A DNA stretch of 64,000 bases, taken from positions 124,001 to 188,000 of the forward strand of contig JAKLIW010000006.1 in NCBI GenBank assembly GCA_022709425.1, written 5' to 3'. The translations under genes were made by a program, and so were the position numbers. Below, one piece after another: positions 32,925 to 41,062 of this stretch. The notes beneath the pieces are model-generated. The model worked only from the letters and a program-made list of their open reading frames with translations, did no database searches and was not told where the DNA came from. The number at the start of each line of letters is the position of its first letter. Positions within the stretch are counted from its first letter, which is position 1. This stretch comes from a bacterium. GTDB lineage: Bacteria > UBP6 > UBA1177 > JAKLFG01.

Positions 32925-32938
32925 TTTCACCATGCCGG

Positions 32939-32956
32939 GCGTGCGATTTCGCACGC
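32939..32956. repeat. perfect 8-bp stem hairpin
   Basis: GCGTGCGA and TCGCACGC pair perfectly around TT, extendable by two more pairs. It lies 15 bp after the preceding stop; without a T-run it is not a canonical Rho-independent terminator but may stall or protect the transcript end. Confidence 0.5.
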
Positions 32957-32975
32957 TCAAAAACATATAAATACC

Positions 32976-33003
32976 TTGACTGAAAGCAGAAAACCCGGAT
33001 AAT
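32976..33003 (+). promoter_or_regulatory. promoter of the OM protein-lipoprotein-ERG2-like operon
   Basis: TTGACT and GATAAT are 16 bp apart. Initiation near 33010 leaves about a 20-nt leader with a GGAG ribosome site. Confidence 0.6.
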
Positions 33004-33030
33004 GAGGCTGTTTTTTTTACGGAGCTACCG

Positions 33031-34545
33031 ATGTGTCGAGTTCTCTTATCCCTGCTCCCGTTCTTCTTGGTGACGACCCTTTCCGCCTCATCGTTGCTCG
33101 AACTGGTCGGCGCCCCCGACAGCACGAATCCCTTCAATGCCCGTACCATCCCCATCGGCGGCGAAGCGGCCTATTTTAATCCCTCGCTTTTGGTCGATCA
33201 GCAGGACTCGGCGAAGGCGGGGTTTTTCATGATGGTCGAAAGTCTTTTCATCGACCATTTCAAAAAAGATCCCCGATATAATGTGACCGAAGAGATATAT
33301 CAGGCGGCGTCCAACGAGATAAATAATGTCGGCAACGATGTCCCCTACCGCGATCAACGCTTTACCCCATTACCGACAAAAGGCCTTCTGAGCGACCGGG
33401 GCACCAATGATTACGACGATATAAAAATGGTCATCGCCCTCGGCGCGACCAAGACCATCATTGAAGAGTGGTTGACGCTCGGCCTCTACATGCTCCTTCC
33501 CGCCACCAGCGTCCAGACCCAGACCCCTTACTACAACGATGAGCGGGAACAATATTTCAGCAATTCGTTGCACTTTGAATTGCTTGAAGACCGTTCTCAG
33601 CAGTTCAATATCGCCTTCGGCCTCGGCGGCAAGGTCAACCAGTATCTTCATCTCGGCGCCGGTCTTTCCTTCACCAGCTACACCCTGACCGAGACCGATG
33701 TCTATGTTCCCGACTCGTCAAACCCCGCTTTCCAGATACTCAATACCTCCATCAAGGTGACCGGCTCTCTTTCGCCGCACTTTTCCTTCGCCGCCTATCC
33801 CATTGAAGATCTCATCATCACCGAAACGGTCCACCTGCAGTCGGACAACGGCCAGATAGAGCTCCAGAACAAGACGCAGGTGTGGGGCTGGGATTACGGC
33901 GACGATCCGAACGACCCCAAGAAGAAAGTCTCCCATTATCTTGCCAGTTCCGGCTCGATGACCTACGGCTATGAACCGCTCCGGGTCGGCTGGGGCATCT
34001 CCTACGCATTCAATCTCGGCCATGACTACAAACTTGCGCCGGTCATCGGCGGCATGTGGAGTCATTGGGCCACTTATGAGAACCGGCACGGTGAGAAACC
34101 GCAGGATCGGTGGAGCGACACCGTTACTGCCAGCGCGGGGCTGCACCTCAAACACGAAGAACGGCAGGTCGGGTTCGACTTCCAGTTCGTACAGACACCG
34201 GTCCCCGATCAGACGGGGCGTGAAACGTACATCGACAACCACCGGCTCATCTGGGCGGGTGGGTGGACCGAATATTTCGAGTTCGAGAAGGTCACCATCG
34301 CTGGCGGCGTGCAGGCCCAGCTTCAGTGGCTTCTCTACCGGACCACCATGAAGGATCTGACCCGCACCGAGTCCGACGGCGGTGTCGTCGACGAGTTCCC
34401 GGATGACGCGATCAACTACAGCGATCCGGAACAAAAACCCTTTGCCTCCGCGCAGGGACTTCAGACCAACAACCCCGGCTTCCCCGGCTTTCGGAGCGGC
34501 GGGTTCCTTATCGGCACCGGTCTTTTCATGAAGATACTTTACTGA
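33031..34545 (+). CDS. FadL/PorV-like outer-membrane protein
   Basis: A 504-residue predicted outer-membrane beta-barrel. After a signal peptide (cut near TLSA) comes ARTIPIGGEAAYFNPSLL, the pattern found at the start of FadL/TodX and PorV proteins (R-x-x-G-G-A-x-x-A-x-x-N-P-x-x-L). Alternating amphipathic strands follow to the C-terminus, which ends in an aromatic residue (MKILY), as the BAM machinery expects. FadL-type barrels import hydrophobic molecules. It heads an operon with a lipoprotein and the ERG2-like gene, so a hydrophobic ligand is attractive but unproven. Confidence 0.7.
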   Translation: MCRVLLSLLPFFLVTTLSASSLLELVGAPDSTNPFNARTIPIGGEAAYFNPSLLVDQQDSAKAGFFMMVESLFIDHFKKDPRYNVTEEIYQAASNEINNVGNDVPYRDQRFTPLPTKGLLSDRGTNDYDDIKMVIALGATKTIIEEWLTLGLYMLLPATSVQTQTPYYNDEREQYFSNSLHFELLEDRSQQFNIAFGLGGKVNQYLHLGAGLSFTSYTLTETDVYVPDSSNPAFQILNTSIKVTGSLSPHFSFAAYPIEDLIITETVHLQSDNGQIELQNKTQVWGWDYGDDPNDPKKKVSHYLASSGSMTYGYEPLRVGWGISYAFNLGHDYKLAPVIGGMWSHWATYENRHGEKPQDRWSDTVTASAGLHLKHEERQVGFDFQFVQTPVPDQTGRETYIDNHRLIWAGGWTEYFEFEKVTIAGGVQAQLQWLLYRTTMKDLTRTESDGGVVDEFPDDAINYSDPEQKPFASAQGLQTNNPGFPGFRSGGFLIGTGLFMKILY

Positions 34546-34564
34546 TCGTATGAAGGAGCGTTCC

Positions 34565-35551
34565 ATGAAACTTTTCAACATCCTGTGCACGGCGCTGTGC
34601 GCGTTGGTTCTCATCTCGTGTGGCGACGACACGAACAAAACACCGACCGACACCAACAGCACGACCGACGACACCATCATCGACGATACCATCACCGATG
34701 ATGCAACAGAGATCATTGACGATACCGCCGTTACCGAAGAAGAGCCGGTTCAGGACGATGTCGTGCCGGTCGAAGATGACGCGACGATAGTTCCCGACGA
34801 GACGACCGATGAACTCGTCGACGAAGATATCGAGCAACCCGATGACAACAACCCGCTGTTCGATCAATTCGTGGGAACTTGGGCCGAGCGGCTTGTTCTT
34901 GAGTCTATTACCAATACTAGCGTCATAAAAAACATCAAATCAACGACCACGCGCTATAAGCTGGGAAAGATATCGATCGAGAACGGCGAACTCAAGATTG
35001 ACCAGAAAATATGTCGGATAACCAATACAACGGACCAAGGCGACACTATTTTTCCTCAGAAATACTGCGATATTTTTTGGTATTGGCGGCCGGGCGAACT
35101 GTCGAACCCCAAACCCGACATTACTGTCACCGACAATGGTGGCACGATATCCTTTGTCGAGAACCGCTCATGGGAATTGCGCGGCATGCTGAAGATGACG
35201 AATCCTGAGATCGACCTGATGCCTACCGCCAACAATGATACTCGCATCTTTGACCACGATGAGGACGGGCATCCTGCGTTTACCTTGGGGTTTGATGGCG
35301 GCCTGCTATCGGGAAGCTTGTATCTCGTTCAAAAACTCTCTCACGAATTGACCGGGACGCTTATTTCTGAAGGACGCATTGAAGGTGGGGTCAGCTGGAC
35401 CGACGACCAATATACCGTCGATGCCACCAATGCAACGCTGAAATTGCCCAAAACCAGCGTTATAAAAAACGACCTCAGCACTTTCATCTATTTGAAGGTC
35501 GCCGACGACTTCACCTGCGATCAGGTTGTCGACACGCTATTCGACAACTAA
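34565..35551 (+). CDS. lipoprotein with acidic Thr/Asp tether
   Basis: A 328-residue lipoprotein: signal with lipobox VLISC, a roughly 70-residue acidic tether (TDTNSTTDDTIIDDTITDD and similar) and a C-terminal domain of about 230 residues rich in beta strands with scattered Cys (QKICRIT, QKYCDIFWYW, DFTCDQVV) that could pair. I do not recognise the domain. The ATG has AAGGAG at good distance; upstream in-frame codons are rejected. It lies 19 bp after the barrel gene and 10 bp before the ERG2-like gene. Confidence 0.8.
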   Translation: MKLFNILCTALCALVLISCGDDTNKTPTDTNSTTDDTIIDDTITDDATEIIDDTAVTEEEPVQDDVVPVEDDATIVPDETTDELVDEDIEQPDDNNPLFDQFVGTWAERLVLESITNTSVIKNIKSTTTRYKLGKISIENGELKIDQKICRITNTTDQGDTIFPQKYCDIFWYWRPGELSNPKPDITVTDNGGTISFVENRSWELRGMLKMTNPEIDLMPTANNDTRIFDHDEDGHPAFTLGFDGGLLSGSLYLVQKLSHELTGTLISEGRIEGGVSWTDDQYTVDATNATLKLPKTSVIKNDLSTFIYLKVADDFTCDQVVDTLFDN

Positions 35552-35561
35552 CGGAGGCATC

Positions 35562-36125
35562 ATGTCCCATCTCTTCACCGCCGAGGCCCTGCATGAACTG
35601 GCCCGCGAGGCCGCAGCGCTTAAAGTGTCCCGTAAAGAGCGCTTCGAGACGCTCATCGACATGATCGACGCTCGCTGGCCGGGCCGTATCGAGAAAAAAC
35701 AGCGCTGGGTCCTCAACTCGGCCAACGGCGCTCTGGGAACGATGACGATCCTCTACGCGTCGCTTTCCGAATACCTCATCATCTTCGGCTCCCCCATCGG
35801 GACCGAAGGACATTCGGGGCGCTATTTCGCCACGGTCCACGACTTCATGGTCGAAGGGGAGATGTGGGTCTATGTCGAAGGCGACATCGAGCGGACCGTT
35901 TTCCTGCCGGGTGATCACGCGATACTCAAGGCCCGTTCGTCGAAAGGATACTGCATCCGCGAGGATGGCTGGATGCTCGAATACGCCCACGGCTGTATCC
36001 CGGCGATGCTACCGGCCGGCGTCTGGGACAACCTTTTCAGCAACCTCGATTTCCGCAGCCTCTTCTGGACCTTTTGGGATTACGGCCGCATCACGGTGCG
36101 CGAACTCCTGCGCGGCAAGATATAG
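35562..36125 (+). CDS. ERG2 / sigma-1 receptor family protein
   Basis: A 187-residue member of the family of fungal sterol C-8 isomerase ERG2 and the animal sigma-1 receptor. Alignment with the human receptor from memory is close: WVLNSANGALGTMTILYASLSEYLIIFG against its WVF-NAGG-HASLSEYVLLFG region, GTEGHSGRYFATVHD, VFLPGDHAIL and WMLEYAHGCIPAMLPAGVWD. The two acidic ligand/catalytic residues correspond to D94 and E140. The N-terminal transmembrane helix of the eukaryotic proteins is missing, so it should be a soluble or peripherally bound cupin-like protein. A CGGAGG site supports the start. Substrate could be a sterol or another isoprenoid; no sterol gene is in the window. Confidence 0.9.
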   Translation: MSHLFTAEALHELAREAAALKVSRKERFETLIDMIDARWPGRIEKKQRWVLNSANGALGTMTILYASLSEYLIIFGSPIGTEGHSGRYFATVHDFMVEGEMWVYVEGDIERTVFLPGDHAILKARSSKGYCIREDGWMLEYAHGCIPAMLPAGVWDNLFSNLDFRSLFWTFWDYGRITVRELLRGKI

Positions 36126-36164
36126 CGGCAAAACTCGCCGAATGTCAGAGTTGATTAAAAAAAA

Positions 36165-36193
36165 TTGAAATCCGACGCCGCTCAAGGTACTAT
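36165..36193 (+). promoter_or_regulatory. mglB operon promoter
   Basis: TTGAAA and TACTAT are 17 bp apart, about 30 bp before mglB. The 104-bp gap also holds a short CGGC/GCCG hairpin. Confidence 0.5.
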
Positions 36194-36229
36194 TCAACGC
36201 TTTGAAGAACCTTTGTAGCCGGGGCGGAT

Positions 36230-36703
36230 ATGGACCTCGTGAACGAGATCAACGCATTCCTTGCTGAAAAGAAGCGTCAGTTCGGGGTGACCGAACTTAT
36301 CATCTTTGAGAGCACGAACGGTTTTATCCTCGGCTCTACCGTATCGGGCGAAGCGATCGATCTGGAATCGCTGGGATCGCTTACCAGCGGCGCCTTGACG
36401 GCCTTCGACATGCTCTCGTCGCTTTTCGCGGCCGGACAGGTCTCGTATCTTGTTTTTGAAACGACCGAAGAGAACATTGTCTTCCAACGGGTTGAGGAGA
36501 ACTACTTCCTCCTCGCCGTCGCACCAAAAAAACGCCGCATCGGATATCTTCAGATGAAGATGGAACAACTTGCCCCCGAACTCAAGGGGTATGTCGCGCA
36601 GTTCATCGAAGGGAGCGCCGTCAAGATAGCGGACATTGATATCGACGAGATACAGGCATCTTTGGACGCCCAGTTCGACGACCTCTTCAAGGAGGACAAG
36701 TAG
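36230..36703 (+). CDS. mglB: MglB-like roadblock/LC7 protein
   Basis: A 157-residue roadblock/LC7-fold protein, the size of Myxococcus MglB, which acts as GTPase-activating protein for MglA and sets cell polarity. The central strands TELIIFESTNGFILGSTVSGEAIDLE and helix ALTAFDMLSSLFAAG, followed by NIVFQRVEENYFLLAVAPKK, fit the fold. A C-terminal acidic helix (DIDEIQASLDAQFDDLF) is added. It precedes mglA by 5 bp, the usual order. Confidence 0.85.
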   Translation: MDLVNEINAFLAEKKRQFGVTELIIFESTNGFILGSTVSGEAIDLESLGSLTSGALTAFDMLSSLFAAGQVSYLVFETTEENIVFQRVEENYFLLAVAPKKRRIGYLQMKMEQLAPELKGYVAQFIEGSAVKIADIDIDEIQASLDAQFDDLFKEDK

Positions 36704-36708
36704 GAACT

Positions 36709-37293
36709 ATGGCGTTCATCAACAAGATAGCCAAAGAGGTCAATCTCAAGATAGTCTATTACGGCGCCGGTCTGTCGGGCAAGACCACCAACATCGAGTA
36801 CATCTACAAAAAGGTCGACCCGACCAAGCGCGGCAACCTCATATCGCTCAAGACAGAGACCGAGCGAACGCTGTTCTTCGACTTCATGCCGGTCGATATC
36901 GGCAAGGTGGGCGACATGAATATCCGCGTCCACTTGTATTCGGTACCCGGACAGGTCTTTTACGATCACTCGCGCAAGCTCATCCTGAAAAATGTCGACG
37001 GCATCGTTTTTGTCGTCGATGCGCAGGTGGAACGCATGGATGCCAACATTGAGAGCTTCTCCAATCTTAAAAAAAATCTCCTTATGAATTCGATACTTTT
37101 TGAAAAAATGCCGCTGGTCGTGCAGTACAACAAACTCGATCTGCCCAATGCCGCTCCGCTCGAAGAAATGAAGAAACTCTTCAACCCCAACGGTAAGTAT
37201 CCTGAGTTCGTCGCATCGGCGCTCACCGGAGAAAAGGTATTCGATACTTTCAAGACCATCATTAAAATGGTCATAAAGAACCTTTCGCTCTGA
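36709..37293 (+). CDS. mglA: MglA-family small GTPase
   Basis: A 194-residue Ras-like GTPase that controls front-rear polarity and motility in its relatives. P-loop GAGLSGKTT at 19-27, the LFFDFMPVDIGKVG switch region, SVPGQVFYDHSRKLILKNVDGIVFVVDAQ with the MglA-specific replacement of DxxG by PGQ (80-82), and NKLD at 141-144. The C-terminus has a KMVIKNLSL helix. Together with the gene upstream it forms a complete polarity switch; no motility motor gene is seen in this window. Confidence 0.95.
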   Translation: MAFINKIAKEVNLKIVYYGAGLSGKTTNIEYIYKKVDPTKRGNLISLKTETERTLFFDFMPVDIGKVGDMNIRVHLYSVPGQVFYDHSRKLILKNVDGIVFVVDAQVERMDANIESFSNLKKNLLMNSILFEKMPLVVQYNKLDLPNAAPLEEMKKLFNPNGKYPEFVASALTGEKVFDTFKTIIKMVIKNLSL

Positions 37294-37311
37294 GAATCGG
37301 GAGACCGCTTT

Positions 37312-37725
37312 ATGCTTCAATGCCCCGCATGTGTAAAAAAAGATATGATTGTCCTTGAACTTGAAGGGATAGAAATCGATCATTGTCTTGCCTGCGGAGG
37401 CGTATGGCTTGACGCCGGAGAACTGGAGCTACTCATCGGTCCTTCCGACAAGGTCTCTTCTCTGCGCGGCGCATTCAACGACCTGCAAGATACCGGCGGT
37501 GAACCATCCCGAAAATGTCCGATCTGCGCAAAATTCATGGCCAAAACATCCACTACTGGAGCTACAACGCTCATGCTTGACCGTTGTCCGCAAGGACACG
37601 GCATCTGGTTCGACGACGGCGAGCTACAAACATTTCTTGCCTGCGGCTGCGGCGCCGATGAGCGGGTGGTAGCCATCGTTAAAGATGTGTTCTCGGCACG
37701 AATATCCACAAAGAAAGGAGTATGA
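37312..37725 (+). CDS. double zf-TFIIB zinc-ribbon protein
   Basis: A 137-residue cytosolic protein with two TFIIB-type zinc ribbons: CPAC near the N-terminus with CLACGGVWLDAGELELL, then CPIC with CPQGHGIWFDDGELQTFL. Ends in a CGCG segment. Such proteins are often annotated only by the domain; a chaperone or adaptor role is assumed. It overlaps lemA by 4 bp at the alternative lemA start and follows mglA by 18 bp, so it belongs to the same transcript. Confidence 0.88.
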   Translation: MLQCPACVKKDMIVLELEGIEIDHCLACGGVWLDAGELELLIGPSDKVSSLRGAFNDLQDTGGEPSRKCPICAKFMAKTSTTGATTLMLDRCPQGHGIWFDDGELQTFLACGCGADERVVAIVKDVFSARISTKKGV

Positions 37726-37727
37726 CA

Positions 37728-38303
37728 ATGATGTGGTCGATCCTCATTTTTCTCGGGATTTTGGTTGCGATCGCCGTCATCCTGTTCCTCGCGATCATCG
37801 GAATATACAACGGTCTGGTGGGACTGCGTAATCGCGTGAAGAACGCTTGGTCCCAGATCGATGTACAGCTCAAGCGGCGTCACGACCTCATTCCTAATCT
37901 CGTTGAAACGGCGAAAGGATATATGCAACACGAACGGGAAACCTTCATCCGGGTGACCGAGGCGCGCGCTAAGGCAATGGGCGCCGGTTCGGGTTCGGTC
38001 AAGGATGTCGCGCAAGCCGAAAGCGGGCTTTCCGATGCTCTCGCAAAATTCCTGCTCACGGTTGAAAACTATCCCGAACTCAAGGCGAACGAGAATTTCC
38101 TCCGCCTGCAGGAAGAACTCACCTCTACCGAGAACCGTATCGCCTACGCACGACAGGCATATAACGATGACGTTCTCCTGTACAACAACAAAATAGAGAT
38201 GTTCCCCTCCAACATTATCGCCGGCATGTTCCAGTTCTTGAAATCGGAGTTTTTCCAAATAGAGAATGCGAAAGAACGCGAAACTCCGCAGGTGAAATTC
38301 TAG
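37728..38303 (+). CDS. lemA: LemA family protein
   Basis: A 191-residue LemA protein: one N-terminal transmembrane helix (WSILIFLGILVAIAVILFLAIIG), then NGLVGLRNRVKNAWSQIDVQLKRRHDLIPNLVETAKGY, and helices with ENFLRLQEELTSTENRIAYARQAYND, the diagnostic family segment. The ATG at 37728 has AAAGGAG at the right distance; an ATG 6 bp upstream lies too close to it. LemA is commonly paired with M48 proteases, as here. Confidence 0.93.
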   Translation: MMWSILIFLGILVAIAVILFLAIIGIYNGLVGLRNRVKNAWSQIDVQLKRRHDLIPNLVETAKGYMQHERETFIRVTEARAKAMGAGSGSVKDVAQAESGLSDALAKFLLTVENYPELKANENFLRLQEELTSTENRIAYARQAYNDDVLLYNNKIEMFPSNIIAGMFQFLKSEFFQIENAKERETPQVKF

Positions 38304-38333
38304 CAACGGTCTTCGGCGGCGGGGAGACCGGCA

Positions 38334-39797
38334 GTGTGGGAACTTATCGAAAACAACAAAAGGCGTTCGTTTTGGCTTTTTGTCTGTCTGTTCGTTGTCC
38401 TGACAACGCTCGGCGGTCTTATCGGCGCCTCCTTCCTGCCCCCTGACGGCGCATGGTGGGGAATCGGTCTTGCCGTACTGCTCACGTTGATTCTCGGCGT
38501 GGTGGCATACTGGGCCGGTGATGACATCGTCATGTCTGTCGGTCAGGCGACGATGATAACCAAAGGAACAAATCCGCAGCTTTACAACATCGTCGAAGAG
38601 ATGCAGATAGCGGCCGGTTTCGGCCGGATGCCTGAGGTGTACATCGTCGCCGACGACGCGATGAACGCATTCGCGACCGGTATCCGCCCCGAAAAATCGG
38701 CGATCGCCGTTACCTCGGGGCTCGTCGAGAACCTTTCCCGCGATGAGTTGCAGGGGGTCGTGGCGCACGAGATGTCGCACATCGTCAACCGCGATGTTCT
38801 GTTCATGACCTTCTCGGGGGTACTCCTCGGTTCCATCACTATGTTGAGCGAAGGCTTTTTGCGCGGCATCTTCTACACCGGCGGTTCACGACGTAGCAAA
38901 CTCGGGTCATCGAGTCGGTCGCATCCGGCCCTGATACTCATCACCATAATATTCGCTCTGCTGGCGCCGCTCCTCGCCAAGATATTCTACTTCGCCATAT
39001 CGCGCAAACGGGAATACCTCGCCGATGCGACGGCGGTGCGCCTGACCCGTTATCCTGAGGGTCTCGCGGGAGCTCTGGAAAAGATAGCGGGCGGCGCGAA
39101 CGGTATCATGAATTATAACCGTTTCACAGCACCTCTTTTCATTATCGATCCGCAAGAGATGGCCATAGCCGGAGACGGGCAAGACGGCAAAAAACTTTTC
39201 TCCATCGGTTCGACCCATCCGCCGGTCAACGAACGGATACAGATACTCCGCAAACTATCGGGAGCAAGTTACCGCGACTACCAGAGCGCCTTCATGAGCT
39301 TCAAAAAGGAGGGAGACCTCATCCCCGACCGGATGCTCCGCGACAAAACGGCGGTCCCGCTTCGCAAAGGTGTCCCCGGTCCGATACAACCGGGAGGCAC
39401 GGTGGAACCGACAAAAAAACAGAAGACCCGCGATATCGGCGACCTGCTCATGGCGGCGGGCGGATTCATCTTTCTTCCCTGCGCTTGCGGACTAAAAGTC
39501 AAAATACCGCCGACCCTTGGCCGGAACAGTATTCCCTGTCCGCGGTGCGGTCGGATACTTTTCTTGCCGGCGGTCACTCCGGGCGTGGCGCACGCCGATG
39601 GAGACGCAGGCAAAAAACTGGGAACCGATGGCGAAGAATCGACGCTTGTCTACGAACGAAGAAGCGACAGCTGGGAAAGTTTCGCCTGTGACTGCGGCTA
39701 TCCGATACAACTGTCGCCGTTGTTCAGCGCCAATGCCATTCAGTGTCGTAATTGTAAGAAAAAAATAGAAATCCGATATCCGAACACTACTCGTTGA
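38334..39797 (+). CDS. HtpX-like M48 membrane protease with C-terminal zinc ribbons
   Basis: A 487-residue membrane metalloprotease. Two N-terminal helices, then the catalytic H145-E146-M-S-H149 with third ligand E227 (REYLADATAV), and further helices about 165-220. After residue 350 it carries two zinc-ribbon-like Cys pairs per unit (CACGLK/CPRCG and CDCGYP/CRNCKK), absent from standard HtpX. HtpX relatives degrade misfolded membrane proteins. It starts at a GTG behind GGGGAG. It ends tail to tail with aspC, overlapping by 11 bp. Confidence 0.9.
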   Translation: MWELIENNKRRSFWLFVCLFVVLTTLGGLIGASFLPPDGAWWGIGLAVLLTLILGVVAYWAGDDIVMSVGQATMITKGTNPQLYNIVEEMQIAAGFGRMPEVYIVADDAMNAFATGIRPEKSAIAVTSGLVENLSRDELQGVVAHEMSHIVNRDVLFMTFSGVLLGSITMLSEGFLRGIFYTGGSRRSKLGSSSRSHPALILITIIFALLAPLLAKIFYFAISRKREYLADATAVRLTRYPEGLAGALEKIAGGANGIMNYNRFTAPLFIIDPQEMAIAGDGQDGKKLFSIGSTHPPVNERIQILRKLSGASYRDYQSAFMSFKKEGDLIPDRMLRDKTAVPLRKGVPGPIQPGGTVEPTKKQKTRDIGDLLMAAGGFIFLPCACGLKVKIPPTLGRNSIPCPRCGRILFLPAVTPGVAHADGDAGKKLGTDGEESTLVYERRSDSWESFACDCGYPIQLSPLFSANAIQCRNCKKKIEIRYPNTTR

Positions 39798-41034
39798 ACG
39801 ATATCTCGCTCAGAAAATGCCTCATATGCTCAAGACCCTCGGCAATGTTGTCGAGGCTGGTCGCATAGGAGAAACGGATGTAACCCGGCGCGCCGAACGC
39901 CTCGCCGGGAACCACCGCTATCTTCGCCTCGTCGAGCATGAGATTGGCCAAGTCGATCGTGGAGGTTATCTTGCGGTCGCCCAACATCCCGCCAATATAT
40001 TTCTGGAAATTGACAAACAGGTAAAAGGCGCCGGCAGGCTTAATACAGGTCAGAAGAGGTATCTTCGAGACCTCCTCGTAGATAAAGCGACGGCGGCGGT
40101 CAAACTTGCTGACCATCGCTTCGACATCGGTCTGCGGACCGTTCATCGCCTCGACAGCAGCGTGCTGGGTTATTGTATTGGTGTTCGATGTGGTGTGGTC
40201 GAGGAAATGTTTCATCCGGTCCATCACATCGCGTGGTCCGGCGGCATAGCCGATACGCCAACCGGTCATCGCATAGGACTTTGAGAACCCATTCACCACT
40301 ATGACATTGCGGCGCAATTTTTCACTGACCACCGATGCGGCCGAGACATGGGCGTTGGTGTCATAGGTGAGACGTTCGTATATCTCATCGCTGATGACGT
40401 ATATCTCGCGCTCGGCAAGATAGTTTACAATCTCCTCTAGATCGTGGACGCGGTAGACGGCGCCGGTCGGATTGTTCGGGGAATTGATGATGAGTGCGCG
40501 CGTTTTATCCGTGATGACCGGCTTGACATCCTCGAGCGTCAGGCGGAATCCGCGCTCTTCTTTGGGGTAACAGAATACCGGCACACCACGTGAAAGTTTG
40601 AGCATGCTGACATAACTCACCCAGTAGGGAACCGGGATAATCACCTCGTCGCCCGGCGAAACGATGGACTGCAAGAGCGCATAAATGGCATATTTCGCCC
40701 CCGGCGTCACGGCAATATTCGCTTCGTCGTAGTGCAGATTGTTCTCACGCAGGAACTTCTGACGGATAGCCGTTTTGAGCTCCTTGATGCCCGACGAATC
40801 GGTATACTTCGTGAAACCGAGGTCGATCGCCTTCTTCGCCGCATCTTTGATGCGTTTGGGCGTATCGAAATCGGGCTCGCCGGCCGAGAAGCTGACGACA
40901 TTGAGGCCGCGCTCGTTCATCGCCTTCGCTTTTGCCGCAATCTCCAGTGTCGCCGATTTCCCGATCATTGAGGTAGAACTGCTTAGCCGACCTTTTTTCT
41001 TTTCCACGATCTCCTCGGATCCCTTCTTGGCCAT
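39787..41034 (-). CDS. aspC: class I aspartate aminotransferase
   Basis: A 415-residue PLP enzyme of fold type I. Conserved SFSAGEPDFDTPKRIKDAA, KYTDSSG, INSPNNPTG, ISDEIYERLTYD and the Schiff-base Lys in NGFSKSYAMTGWRIGY; the C-terminal part has GAFYLFVNF and GEAFGAPGYIRFSYA. It belongs to the bacterial I-gamma group that uses aspartate/glutamate or prephenate; the substrate is not certain. The N-terminal Lys-rich 20 residues are extra. It is 28 bp downstream of the kinase gene. Confidence 0.92.
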   Translation of the reverse strand: MAKKGSEEIVEKKKGRLSSSTSMIGKSATLEIAAKAKAMNERGLNVVSFSAGEPDFDTPKRIKDAAKKAIDLGFTKYTDSSGIKELKTAIRQKFLRENNLHYDEANIAVTPGAKYAIYALLQSIVSPGDEVIIPVPYWVSYVSMLKLSRGVPVFCYPKEERGFRLTLEDVKPVITDKTRALIINSPNNPTGAVYRVHDLEEIVNYLAEREIYVISDEIYERLTYDTNAHVSAASVVSEKLRRNVIVVNGFSKSYAMTGWRIGYAAGPRDVMDRMKHFLDHTTSNTNTITQHAAVEAMNGPQTDVEAMVSKFDRRRRFIYEEVSKIPLLTCIKPAGAFYLFVNFQKYIGGMLGDRKITSTIDLANLMLDEAKIAVVPGEAFGAPGYIRFSYATSLDNIAEGLEHMRHFLSEISFNE

Positions 41035-41062
41035 GATGGTCGCTCCTATGATGATCAGACGA

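Noticed and set aside
32939..32956. Rho-independent terminator
   Set aside because: The stem is perfect but is followed by CAAAAAC rather than a T-run, so it is recorded only as a hairpin.
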